A stretch of DNA of 49,839 nt from Rhodobacteraceae bacterium HLUCCA12. Its GTDB lineage: Bacteria > Pseudomonadota > Alphaproteobacteria > Rhodobacterales > Rhodobacteraceae. Each line of letters opens with the position of its first letter. The first letter of the stretch is position 1. The stretch covers positions 104,272 through 154,110 of the forward strand of contig LJSV01000009.1 of assembly GCA_001314715.1 (NCBI GenBank), given 5' to 3'. Made by a program: the position numbers and the translations under genes. A model generated the notes under the pieces. The model made no database searches. It had not been told where the DNA came from and saw nothing but the letters and a program-made list of their open reading frames with translations. Positions 8,523 to 16,449 of the stretch are shown here, piece after piece.

Positions 8523-9020
8523 TCAACGCTTGGAGAACTGGAAGCTGCGGCGCGCCTTGCGCTTGCCGTACTTCTTGCGTTCGACCACGCGCGAGTCGCG
8601 GGTCAGGAAGCCCGCGGATTTCAGCGCGCCGCGCAGGGCGGGATCGTAAAGCTGAAGCGCCTTGGAGATGCCGTGCTTGACCGCGCCGGCCTGGCCCGAC
8701 AGGCCACCACCGGTCACGGTCGCCATGACGTCGAATTGGCCTTCGACACCGGCCACCTGGAACGGCTGGCGCAGGATCATCTGCAACACCGGGCGCGCGA
8801 AATAGCTGTTCAGCTCCTTGCCGTTCACCGTCACCTTGCCCGAGCCCGGCTTGATCCAGACGCGGGCGATGGCGTCCTTGCGCTTGCCGGTGGCATACGA
8901 ACGGCCCAACGCGTCGCGCACGGGTTCGCGCGGCGCTTCGGTTTCCGTCGTCGCGTCGGCGGACACTGTGCCGGCAACGGCCGTTTTCAGCGCATCGAGG
9001 GTTTTGATCTCTTCGGCCAT
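8523..9020 (-). CDS. rpsI: 30S ribosomal protein S9
   Basis: Small-subunit ribosomal protein S9, 165 residues. The C-terminal 130 residues are the conserved S9 core: [21 protein letters not shown], then [17 protein letters not shown], and the basic tail [17 protein letters not shown] that reaches the P-site tRNA. The N-terminal extension of about 35 residues is typical of alphaproteobacteria. ATG 9026 overlaps the rplM stop (ATGA), but the GGAG ribosome site is only three bases from it. The second ATG at 9020 sits nine bases from the same site and was preferred. It is co-transcribed with rplM and followed by a strong terminator. Confidence 0.95.
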   Translation of the reverse strand: MAEEIKTLDALKTAVAGTVSADATTETEAPREPVRDALGRSYATGKRKDAIARVWIKPGSGKVTVNGKELNSYFARPVLQMILRQPFQVAGVEGQFDVMATVTGGGLSGQAGAVKHGISKALQLYDPALRGALKSAGFLTRDSRVVERKKYGKRKARRSFQFSKR

Positions 9021-9022
9021 GG

Positions 9023-9487
9023 TCATGCGCTCCGGGTGTTCTTCGGGTTCATTGCACGCAGGTCCAGCACTTCGGGCTGCTGGGCCTCGTGCGGATGCTC
9101 GGCTCCGGCATAGACGCGCAGGTTGGTCATCTGCTGGCGCGACAGCGAGCCGCCCGGCAGCATCCGCTGCACGGCCTTTGTGACCACGCGCTCGGGGTGC
9201 TTGCCTTCCAGGATCTGGCGCGCGCTGCGGTGCTTGATGCCGCCCGGATGGCCGGTGTGCCAGTAATAGGTCTTGTCGTCACGCTTCTTGCCGGTCATCT
9301 GCACCTTGTCGGCGTTGATGACGATGACATTGTCACCCATGTCCATATGCGGGGTGAAGGACGCCTTGTGCTTGCCGCGCAGGCGCATGGCGATGATCGA
9401 GGCGAGGCGGCCCAGAACGATGCCTTCGGCGTCGATCAGGATCCACTTCTTTTCGATCTCCGCCGGTTTTGCGGTATAGGTTTTCAT
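9023..9487 (-). CDS. rplM: 50S ribosomal protein L13
   Basis: Large-subunit ribosomal protein L13, 154 residues, first gene of the rplM-rpsI operon. Conserved features are the [15 protein letters not shown] start, [37 protein letters not shown] and AVQRMLPGG. The start at 9487 matches the family N-terminus; in-frame sequence upstream is not conserved-looking. The operon is driven by the promoter at 9551-9578. Confidence 0.97.
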   Translation of the reverse strand: MKTYTAKPAEIEKKWILIDAEGIVLGRLASIIAMRLRGKHKASFTPHMDMGDNVIVINADKVQMTGKKRDDKTYYWHTGHPGGIKHRSARQILEGKHPERVVTKAVQRMLPGGSLSRQQMTNLRVYAGAEHPHEAQQPEVLDLRAMNPKNTRSA

Positions 9488-9550
9488 GTCTGAACCCTGG
9501 AGATTGAAAGGAACTGACGCCACGCCCGAAAGCGCGTGCCGGATGCCGCT

Positions 9551-9578
9551 GTTCTAGCGATTTGCGACATCGCGTCAA
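9551..9578 (-). promoter_or_regulatory. rplM-rpsI promoter
   Basis: Read on the minus strand: TTGACG (9578-9573), 16 bases, TAGAAC (9556-9551). It is followed by a 5' leader of about 55 bases to the rplM ATG. The region 9590-9655 just beyond is AT-rich. Confidence 0.6.
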
Positions 9579-9654
9579 GGGGTGTGAGCGCTAATTAATC
9601 AATCAAAAACAATGGCTTGAGAAATAGGTATTATATTACCCCAGGTAATTTTCA

Positions 9655-10464
9655 CTATCGCAGCCTTGGCGGGCGGGCGGGGTCCATGCCGGGGGGCGTG
9701 GGCGCGCGATGCGGCGCGGGGGTCTCGACCCAGGGTTCGGGGGCGAGCGGCAGACCGGTTTCGGCCAGCGCCGCCACCACCGATGCCGGCGGAAAGATCA
9801 CATCCAGCGCGCCGGCCTCGATGCCCGAAAGCTCCAGCGCTTCGGCCACGGCGCGCGCCAGCGGCGCCCGGACGGCGTCGGCCACGCCGCCGATCGCCAG
9901 CACATGCCCCACGCCGCCACCGCGCCAGCGAACCGAGGCCAGCACTGCCCCATCCAGCCCCGGCGTGTGACGCAATCGCCGTTCCAGCGCCGGGACCAGC
10001 AGTGACAGGACCCCCTCGGGCAGGGTGACGGGGCCAAAGGTTTCGGCCGCGGCCTCGGTCTCGTGGGTCATGGTGCCGGTCAGGGTTTGCGCCAGCCAGG
10101 CGATGGCATCGGGCGCCAACAGGGCCGCGTGGTCGCTGTCGGGGCTGACCAGCAGTGACAGCCCCTCGGGCGAATTGGCCAGCATCGTCACCAGCACGCG
10201 GCCGGGCAGCGCGGCATAGGGAACGGCCTGCCCGGCGAATTCGGCCAGCCGTGCCTCGCTGTCGAACACCAGGACCGTGCGCCCGGAGTCGGTGTCGAAC
10301 ACTTGCGGGCGCAGCGTGTCGCCGGCGGCATCCTCGGCCAGAAGAACGAACAGTTCGGTATCCAGCAACTCGGCGTGAAACCTGAGCCGGCGGGTCGTGT
10401 CATCGGGCGCCGCCTGCATCCGCGCCAACGCGGTTTCCAGGGACGAGGGGGGCGTTTCGGTCAT
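9655..10464 (-). CDS. SseB family protein
   Basis: A 269-residue cytoplasmic protein matching the SseB N-terminal domain family. The domain occupies about residues 8-130: LETALARMQAAP, then ELLDTELFVLL, VFDSEARLAEFAG and a LANSPEGLSLLVSPD region. The C-terminal part (about 150-245) is an Ala/Leu-rich SseB_C-like region (VRWRGGGVGHVLAIGG). In some enterobacteria SseB is linked to serine sensitivity, but the biochemical role of the family is not settled, so no function is claimed. The gene stands alone, divergent from kpsT, and its 3' end faces the AT-rich region before rplM. Confidence 0.78.
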   Translation of the reverse strand: MTETPPSSLETALARMQAAPDDTTRRLRFHAELLDTELFVLLAEDAAGDTLRPQVFDTDSGRTVLVFDSEARLAEFAGQAVPYAALPGRVLVTMLANSPEGLSLLVSPDSDHAALLAPDAIAWLAQTLTGTMTHETEAAAETFGPVTLPEGVLSLLVPALERRLRHTPGLDGAVLASVRWRGGGVGHVLAIGGVADAVRAPLARAVAEALELSGIEAGALDVIFPPASVVAALAETGLPLAPEPWVETPAPHRAPTPPGMDPARPPRLR

Positions 10465-10673
10465 CGCAGACTCCGGTCAGGCGGGCGCAATCGCGTTCAA
10501 TTCCGATGCCGGGGCGGGAATGTAAAGCCCGGCATCCGGGGCGCGCGCGCAGTTTTGACTACCCGGCGCGGCGCGATTGCGGCATAATGCACCGATCGGC
10601 GCAAGCGTCGCAACAAACACACCGTTAACTCTGCGCCGACATAGTGTGGCGACGGGGGCGAGGCAGGCGGGCA

Positions 10674-11333
10674 ATGCTGGAGTTCGACCGGGTAAGCAAA
10701 TCCTTCTGGACGGGCAGGGCACACAAGGTGATCCTGCACGATGCCTCGTTCCGGATCGAGTTGGGTCAGTCGCTGGGCATTCTGGCGCCAAACGGATCGG
10801 GCAAGACCACGATCATCAACATGATGGCCGGATTGGAAAAACCCGACGAGGGGTCGATTACTCGCGCCTGCCGGGTGTCGTTTCCGCTGGGCTTCATGGG
10901 TGGGATCGTGGCCAAGCACACGGCGACCGAGAACGCGCGCTACATCGCGCGCCTCTATTCGCTGGAACCTGACGAGGTCGAGGCCTTTTGCCGCTGGCTG
11001 TGCGATATCGGCGAGTATTTCGACCTGCCGGTTGGAACGTTCAGCCAGGGCATGCGCGCGCGCTTTGCCTTTGCGCTGATGCTGGCGCTGGAATTCGATC
11101 TTTACCTCGTGGATGAGGGGATGCCGGCCACCACGGATGTGGCCTTCAATCGGCGGGCCGGCGCGATCCTGAAGGAACGGCTTGAGGGGGCGACCGTGGT
11201 GATCGTGTCGCACCAGGCCCAGACGCTTGAAAAATACTGCCATTCCGCGGCCGTGTTGCGCGATGGCAAGCTGCACATGTTCAATACGCTTGAGGAAGCA
11301 AGACAGCTTTATGACTACGAAACCCAGAGCTAG
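10674..11333 (+). CDS. kpsT: capsular polysaccharide ABC transporter ATP-binding protein
   Basis: A 219-residue ATPase of the group 2 capsule exporter (KpsT/Wzt class), expected to drive export of a lipid-linked polysaccharide through a KpsM permease. Present are Walker A (APNGSGKTT near 43), the KpsT-style signature FSQGMRARFAFAL and Walker B (LYLVDEG), with the H-loop in IVSHQA. The start at 10674 places the canonical MLEFDRVSKSF at the N-terminus, preceded by AGGCGG. The 3' end overlaps kpsE by 23 bases. Unusually, no kpsM is adjacent: the gene upstream is the divergent SseB gene. The permease must be encoded elsewhere if the exporter is functional. Confidence 0.9.
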   Translation: MLEFDRVSKSFWTGRAHKVILHDASFRIELGQSLGILAPNGSGKTTIINMMAGLEKPDEGSITRACRVSFPLGFMGGIVAKHTATENARYIARLYSLEPDEVEAFCRWLCDIGEYFDLPVGTFSQGMRARFAFALMLALEFDLYLVDEGMPATTDVAFNRRAGAILKERLEGATVVIVSHQAQTLEKYCHSAAVLRDGKLHMFNTLEEARQLYDYETQS

Positions 11334-13287
11334 ACGATTCCGCCTGCGGCTGAGCGAGGATGCCACCGGCGCGCCCGTGGCCGCCCCCGCACGGCCCGCG
11401 CGACCGCAGGCCGGTGCCGAGCCTGCCCGCGACGCGGATCGTCAGGCCGCGGCCCGCGCCGCCCTGCGCCAGGAACCGCGGCCCGAAGCCCTGTTCGACG
11501 AGGAACGCGGCGGCGCGCGGGCGCAAGATGGCACGCGCGACGATGACAGCGCGGGTCGGGCCGCCGCGCAGAGCGGGTCCGCTGGCGGGGCCGGGGACAG
11601 CGGCAGCGATGGCGCCCGTGGCGAGGATGGCGGCGCCGGCGTTGGTCGCGGGCTGACCGCAGCCGCGCGGCGGGCGGCTGCGGCGATGGCCATGGCCAAG
11701 CTGCGCCAGTCCGCGAGTTCCGGGCACGCGGCCGAAAAGGCCGAAAAGACCGCCGCATCGCCCGGTGCCGAAGGCGGGGCGACCGGTGCAAGCGATGCCG
11801 GCGCGCCCGATGCGCCCGGCGCCGAGACCGACGACATCGAAGCCGAGATCGAGGCGATCCGCGCCGAGCAGTTGACCGGGCGACAGTTGCGCATGGCGAT
11901 GCGGGTGGCCCAGAAGCACGGGATCAAGGCGGCCTCCGGGCTTGAGGCCGTGCGCCTCTTGCGTCGCCGGGGGATCGACCCGTTCGAACAATCGACCCTT
12001 CTCGACATCGTCAAGAACCGGCCCGAGCCGGGCCGCGCCTTGACCACCGTCGATCCGCCGCCCCTGCCCAGGACCGTGCGCCAGCCCGGCATGGCGCCGG
12101 CCCCGTATCAGGTCGGGGGCGATCGCGGCACCGAGATCGCGCGCATCCAGCAAAACATCGTGCGCCGCCGTCGCCGCCGCCTGGCCTTGCTGGCCGCGCG
12201 GCTGGCCGTGTTCGTCTTTCTGCCGACCTTCCTGGCGGGCTGGTATTTCTTTGTCATCGCCACACCGCTTTATGCGACAAACACCGAATTCGTCATCCAG
12301 CAGGCCGACTCGCAGCCTTCGTCGGCGGGTCAGGCCGGGGCGCTGGGCGGGCTGTTTTCGGGCACGGGCCTGGCGACCTCGCAGGATTCGGTGACGGTCC
12401 AAAGCTACCTGCAATCGCGCGAGGCGATGCGCAGGCTTGATGCCGATCACGACTTCAAGGCGCATTTTCAGGGCGAGGACATGGACCCCTTGCGCCGCCT
12501 TGATGCCGACGCCACCGACGAGGCGGCCTATCGCCTGTACCGGCGCATGGTCCAGATCAGCTATGACCCGACCGAAGGCATCATCAAGATGGAGGTGATC
12601 GCCGCCGATCCCGAAACCAGCGAACGGTTTTCGCGCGCCCTGATCGAGTATGCCGAGGAGCAGGTCGATCAACTGACCCAGCGGTTGCGCGAGAACCAGA
12701 TGCGCGACGCGATGGCCAGCTTTGAACGGACCGAACAAAGCATGGCCGAGGCGCAGGAGCAGGTTCTGGACTTGCAGGAGCGGTTTCAGGTGCTGTCCAG
12801 CGAAGTCGAAGTAACCTTGCTGACGCAGCAGATCACGACGCTTGAGGGGCAACTCAACCAGGAACGGCTGACGCTGGAGGATCTGTTGTCGAATACGCGC
12901 CCCAACGCCGCGCGGGTCGAGCAGGCGCAAAGGCGCATCAATGCGCTCGAAACCCAGATCAACACGCTTCGCGACAGCCTGACGCAGAGTGGTGGCGAGG
13001 GTGACGCCTCGCTGGCGCGGGTGCAGCGAGAAATGGTCATGGCCGAGGCCGATGTCGCCACGCGCCAGATGATGATGGCCAACTCGCTGCAACAACTTGA
13101 GGCCGCGCGCATCGAGGCCAATCGACAGGTGCGTTACCTGTCCATGGGCGTGAGTCCGGTGGCACCGGATGAATCGACCTATCCGCGCAAGCTGGAAAAC
13201 ACCGCGCTGGCGTTCCTGATCTTTGCCGGGGTCTATCTGATGATCTCGATGACCGTGTCGATCCTGCGCGAACAAGTGACCAGTTGA
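11311..13287 (+). CDS. kpsE: capsule polysaccharide export inner-membrane protein, KpsE/RkpR type
   Basis: A 658-residue polysaccharide co-polymerase-type protein that links the inner-membrane ABC exporter to the outer-membrane channel. The first 290 residues are cytosolic. They include a long Ala/Gly/Asp-rich low-complexity arm (to about 165) and a compact helical segment (DDIEAEIEAIRAEQ to FEQSTLLDIVK, about 170-235). One membrane helix lies at about 291-315. The periplasmic part contains the conserved TNTEFVIQQADS strand and extended coiled coils (about 445-610), and a second helix spans about 632-652 (LIFAGVYLMISM). The E. coli protein is about 380 residues, so the extra length is mainly the N-terminal arm. 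The start overlaps kpsT. Confidence 0.85.
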   Translation: MTTKPRARRFRLRLSEDATGAPVAAPARPARPQAGAEPARDADRQAAARAALRQEPRPEALFDEERGGARAQDGTRDDDSAGRAAAQSGSAGGAGDSGSDGARGEDGGAGVGRGLTAAARRAAAAMAMAKLRQSASSGHAAEKAEKTAASPGAEGGATGASDAGAPDAPGAETDDIEAEIEAIRAEQLTGRQLRMAMRVAQKHGIKAASGLEAVRLLRRRGIDPFEQSTLLDIVKNRPEPGRALTTVDPPPLPRTVRQPGMAPAPYQVGGDRGTEIARIQQNIVRRRRRRLALLAARLAVFVFLPTFLAGWYFFVIATPLYATNTEFVIQQADSQPSSAGQAGALGGLFSGTGLATSQDSVTVQSYLQSREAMRRLDADHDFKAHFQGEDMDPLRRLDADATDEAAYRLYRRMVQISYDPTEGIIKMEVIAADPETSERFSRALIEYAEEQVDQLTQRLRENQMRDAMASFERTEQSMAEAQEQVLDLQERFQVLSSEVEVTLLTQQITTLEGQLNQERLTLEDLLSNTRPNAARVEQAQRRINALETQINTLRDSLTQSGGEGDASLARVQREMVMAEADVATRQMMMANSLQQLEAARIEANRQVRYLSMGVSPVAPDESTYPRKLENTALAFLIFAGVYLMISMTVSILREQVTS

Positions 13288-13524
13288 CGCCTTTTCGCGG
13301 CGCTTTCGCGGCCAGGCAAAGCCGGGACGCGAAAAAGTCCGCTATCGTCATCGTGAAATCCGGCTTGGGAAACATTTTCCCCCCGTCGAACGAATGACGA
13401 AAAGGGTTCCAGCGCGAACGCATCGTCGCGAACGGCCTTCGCCCGCCCGGATGAAATGGCCCGGCCGCAAGACTTGCCTGCCTTTTGGGGTGATGCCAGA
13501 TCGCAGTCAACCGCGATGCTGCAC

Positions 13525-13560
13525 GGCTGCGTCCATGAACAACGGCTGCGCCCATGAACA
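13525..13560 (+). repeat. 19-bp-period direct repeat before the rhodanese operon
   Basis: Two copies of GGCTGCG(T/C)CCATGAACA (13525-13541 and 13544-13560), 16 of 17 bases identical and 19 bases apart. They end just before the ribosome site of the rhodanese gene. Otherwise the 284-base gap 13288-13571 holds no recognisable gene or terminator. Confidence 0.7.
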
Positions 13561-13571
13561 GGAGAACTGCC

Positions 13572-14513
13572 ATGAAAAGACCAATCCGTCTTGCCCTTAC
13601 GCTGAGCGCCGCGCTCGTCCCCGGCCTTGCGCTGGCCGCGCCGCAGGGCTGGTCGCCGCTGCTGGAGCCGTCCGAGCTTGCCACGATGCTGGACGACCAC
13701 GGCGACGATATCCGCGTCGTGCATGTGACCGGCGATTTCGAACAGGGGCACATCCCCGGTGCCGCCTTCTCGCCCTATACCGACTGGCGGTCGGGCGGCG
13801 ACAACCCCGGCGCGTTGCGCGACGTCGATCATTTTCAGGGCCTCGCACGTGATCTGGGCATCGACGCCGATACCCCGGTCGTGGTGGTGCATTCGGGCGC
13901 GAACCCCACCGACATGGGCGCCGCCGCGCGCGTCTACTGGACGCTGAAATCGCTGGGCGTGCAGGATCTGGCGCTGCTCAACGGCGGCTTTTCCAGCTGG
14001 ACAGAGGCCGATCTGCCGGTTTCGACGCAAGCGGCGTCGATCCCCGACTCGGATTTCGAGGCGAACTGGGACGACAGTTGGCGCATCACCACCGAAGAGG
14101 TGGCGCAACTGGTCGAGGAGGGGGACTCGCGCCTGATCGACGCGCGCCCGACCGATTTCTTTTCCGGCGTGCAGTGGTCGATCGCCGCGCCCGGCACGAT
14201 CCGCGGATCGGCCAACCTGACCTATGACTCGTTCTTTGACGGCAACCGCATGCAGGGCGCCGACCAGATCCGCGCGCTGGCCGAGGAGAACGGCTTTACC
14301 GACTCGCCCCTGACCGTCAGTTTCTGCAACACCGGACACTGGGCGGCGATCAACTGGTTCGCCCTCAGTGAGCTGGGCGAGATCGAGAACACGCGCCTTT
14401 ATGCCGAAAGCATGGCCGAATACACTGCGGCAGACCTGCCGCTGGACAACGCGCCAAACCGCGTGACCTATTACTGGCGCGCGACGATGCGCTGGATTTC
14501 GGACGTTCTCTGA
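13572..14513 (+). CDS. periplasmic tandem-domain rhodanese (sulfurtransferase)
   Basis: A 313-residue exported sulfurtransferase with a Sec signal peptide (cleavage after ALA near 22). Two rhodanese domains follow. The N-terminal one (about 30-150) carries the conserved FEQGHIPGA signature but no catalytic Cys. The C-terminal one holds SFCNTGHWAA with catalytic Cys near 252. It probably moves sulfane sulfur in the periplasm. AGGAGA lies six bases before the chosen ATG. The stop overlaps the start of the TsuA-type transporter (TGATG), tying sulfur handling to sulfur import. The substrate (thiosulfate or a persulfide) cannot be read from the sequence. Confidence 0.88.
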   Translation: MKRPIRLALTLSAALVPGLALAAPQGWSPLLEPSELATMLDDHGDDIRVVHVTGDFEQGHIPGAAFSPYTDWRSGGDNPGALRDVDHFQGLARDLGIDADTPVVVVHSGANPTDMGAAARVYWTLKSLGVQDLALLNGGFSSWTEADLPVSTQAASIPDSDFEANWDDSWRITTEEVAQLVEEGDSRLIDARPTDFFSGVQWSIAAPGTIRGSANLTYDSFFDGNRMQGADQIRALAEENGFTDSPLTVSFCNTGHWAAINWFALSELGEIENTRLYAESMAEYTAADLPLDNAPNRVTYYWRATMRWISDVL

Positions 14514-15628
14514 TGCTGGGGCGCCGGATCGGTCTGGGGCTGGTCGCGGCGGTTCTGGTGGCGGGCACGGCCCTTGCCGCCGGGCCGCGCGCGGGTCTGC
14601 TGGTTGGCGTGGGTATCGGGCTGGGCCTGGTGCTGGAGGGGTTGCGCTTTGGTTTCGCCGGGCCGTGGCGCGCGATGATCGCCGAACGCGATGCGCGCGG
14701 TCTGCTGGCGCAACTGCTGGCGATTGGCCTGACGGCGGCGGTCGCGTTCCCGCTTCTGGCAGCCGCGCCCGGCGAATTGCAGGCGGCGCATGCGCCCGTG
14801 GGTCTGGCGATGATCGGCGGGGCCTTCGTCTTTGGTGCGGCGATGCAGGTTGTCATGGGCTGCGGCTCGGGCACGCTGATCAATGCCGGGTCGGGCAATC
14901 TGATCGGGCTTGTGGCGCTGGCGGGCTTTGTCGGCGGCAGTTTCCTGGGAACGCTGCATCTGGGCTGGTGGACGGGTCTGGGCAGTCTGCCCGTGATCTC
15001 GGCCCAATCTCTGGCCGGGGCGACGGGCGGGCTTTGGCTGACCTTGCTGGCTTTGGCTGCGACCGCGGCGCTGCTGGTCTGGCGGGCCGCGCCCGGCAAG
15101 CGCGTCCCGGCGCGGCGGCTGTGGTGGGCGGCGGCGCTGATCGCGGCACTGGCGGTGCTGAACCTGGTCGTCGCCGGGCAGCCCTGGGGCATCGTCTACG
15201 GGCTGGGGCTTTGGGGCGCCAAGCTGGCACAGGCGGGCGGCGCCGATCTGGCGGGCAATGCGTTCTGGGCCGCGTCCGCCAATGCCGCGCGCCTGGACGC
15301 CAGCATCCTCACCGATGTGACATCGCTGACAAATATCGGCCTGCTGTTGGGCGCCTTTCTGGTGATGCGCGGACGCGCCGCGCCCGGTAATCCGGTGGCG
15401 CCCCTGGCTTTGCGCGGCTGGGTCGGGGTGCTGCTTGCGGGGCTGGTTATGGGCTACAGCGCGCGCCTGGCCTTTGGCTGCAACGTGGGCGCGTTCTTCA
15501 GCGGCATATCGACCGGCAGCCTGCATGGCTGGGTCTGGTTCGTGGCGGCCTTTGCAGGCTCGGCCTGGGGGCTGAAGCTGCGCCCGCTGATCCTGGCGCC
15601 CGCCACGCCGCGGGGGGCCACGGCATGA
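14513..15628 (+). CDS. YeeE/YedE (TsuA-type) sulfur transporter
   Basis: A 371-residue inner-membrane protein with about ten hydrophobic segments. It has the two-repeat plan of the YeeE/YedE family, whose studied member takes up thiosulfate. The repeat signatures are MGCGSGTLIN (Cys near 117) and FGCNVGAFFSG (Cys near 323). In the structurally studied homologue such cysteines line the path for sulfur-to-thiolate contacts. The start overlaps the rhodanese stop and the stop overlaps the next small gene (ATGA), so the three genes are translationally coupled. Other YeeE/YedE members carry different sulfur or selenium species. Thiosulfate is the likeliest substrate given the rhodanese partner, but that is inference. 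Confidence 0.85.
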   Translation: MLGRRIGLGLVAAVLVAGTALAAGPRAGLLVGVGIGLGLVLEGLRFGFAGPWRAMIAERDARGLLAQLLAIGLTAAVAFPLLAAAPGELQAAHAPVGLAMIGGAFVFGAAMQVVMGCGSGTLINAGSGNLIGLVALAGFVGGSFLGTLHLGWWTGLGSLPVISAQSLAGATGGLWLTLLALAATAALLVWRAAPGKRVPARRLWWAAALIAALAVLNLVVAGQPWGIVYGLGLWGAKLAQAGGADLAGNAFWAASANAARLDASILTDVTSLTNIGLLLGAFLVMRGRAAPGNPVAPLALRGWVGVLLAGLVMGYSARLAFGCNVGAFFSGISTGSLHGWVWFVAAFAGSAWGLKLRPLILAPATPRGATA

Positions 15629-15804
15629 GCCAGCGCATCCGGTTCACGCGCCCGGTTGTCGGACTTCTGGCACTGGTGTTTCTGGCGCTGGTGATCGCGC
15701 TTGATACCGCGCGATCGGGCCTGCCCGACCCGTTCGATGCGCCCGCACCCCTGGCGTTGGGTTCGGGGGCCGCGCCCGAAGGGGCGCATTGCACCGGGCA
15801 ATAA
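15625..15804 (+). CDS. 59-residue single-pass membrane protein, sulfur operon
   Basis: A short gene overlapping the transporter stop by ATGA. It encodes a basic N-terminus (MSQRIRFTRP), one strong hydrophobic helix (about 11-27) and a Pro/Ala-rich tail. The tail ends with GAHCTGQ, placing a single Cys four residues from the C-terminus. By the positive-inside rule the Cys tail would face the periplasm, where the rhodanese works. I do not recognise a family. The tight coupling and the intact frame with host-like codons support a real gene; a role in sulfane-sulfur relay or transporter assembly is speculation. Confidence 0.65.
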   Translation: MSQRIRFTRPVVGLLALVFLALVIALDTARSGLPDPFDAPAPLALGSGAAPEGAHCTGQ

Positions 15805-15815
15805 GTCAAAAAAAC

Positions 15816-15839
15816 CTCTGGCCGCGCCAAGGGCCAGAG
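15816..15839. terminator. hairpin after sulfur operon
   Basis: Perfect 8-bp stem CTCTGGCC / GGCCAGAG with an eight-base loop. The plus strand lacks a T run after it. Read on the minus strand it is followed by a run of seven T, so it should terminate antisense transcription coming from the esterase/ndk side better than plus-strand transcription. Confidence 0.5.
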
Positions 15840-15879
15840 TCTAGGCTCGCCCGCGACCCTATCTGCACAGGAGATTGCG

Positions 15880-16449
15880 ATGCGCTTTTCCCCCTTCGCC
15901 GCTGTCGGTCTGGCCGTTGTTCTGGCCGGCTGTATCGACATGGATATGGATACCGCCATTCTGGGCCCGGACGAGGCGCGCGTAAGCGGCCATATCGAGG
16001 TGACTCAGGAAATGTATAACATGATGGGCGGCGAGGAAGAGTTCTGCCCCACCGAGGACGGCGGCACGCTGGAAATGACCGAGACCCACGCCCGCTGCAA
16101 CATGCTGATGGAAGGCACCTTTGCCGAGGTGTTCGAACCCTCGGAGGATGGCTCGCCCAGTCCGACCGCGACCGATCTGGGCGACGGCACCGTGCGCGTG
16201 GTCTTTCCGATGGGTGACATGACCAGCGAGATGGACGAAATGACCGCCGATCCGCAGATGGAAGAGATGTTCCGCCCGATGCTTGAGGGGCGGTCCATCG
16301 CGCTGTCCGTCTCGGGCGCCGAAATCGTGTCCAGCAATGGCACCGTATCCGACGACGACACCCGCGCCTCGATCGACTTCAAGCTGACGGACCTGTTCGA
16401 GGACGAGACCGACATTCCCGAAAACTTCGAGACGGTGGTGCGTTACTGA
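15880..16449 (+). CDS. Met-rich acidic lipoprotein, unknown function
   Basis: A 189-residue predicted lipoprotein with lipobox LAGC (Cys 18) and a good ribosome site (AGGAGA six bases upstream). The mature part is acidic and has 15 methionines in 172 residues, clustered as DMDMD, MYNMMGG and a stretch with Met at nearly every third or fourth position near 105-130. The plan, a short beta-rich domain after the lipobox, recalls LppM-like lipoproteins, but I cannot confirm this. Methionine clusters occur in copper-handling envelope proteins, which is a possible but unproven role. The 3' end overlaps the convergent esterase gene by seven bases. Confidence 0.7.
   Translation: MRFSPFAAVGLAVVLAGCIDMDMDTAILGPDEARVSGHIEVTQEMYNMMGGEEEFCPTEDGGTLEMTETHARCNMLMEGTFAEVFEPSEDGSPSPTATDLGDGTVRVVFPMGDMTSEMDEMTADPQMEEMFRPMLEGRSIALSVSGAEIVSSNGTVSDDDTRASIDFKLTDLFEDETDIPENFETVVRY

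Noticed and set aside
11281-13275. Long minus-strand open frame opposite kpsE.
   Set aside because: Shadow frame produced by the high GC content; the plus-strand protein has clear membrane helices and coiled coils.
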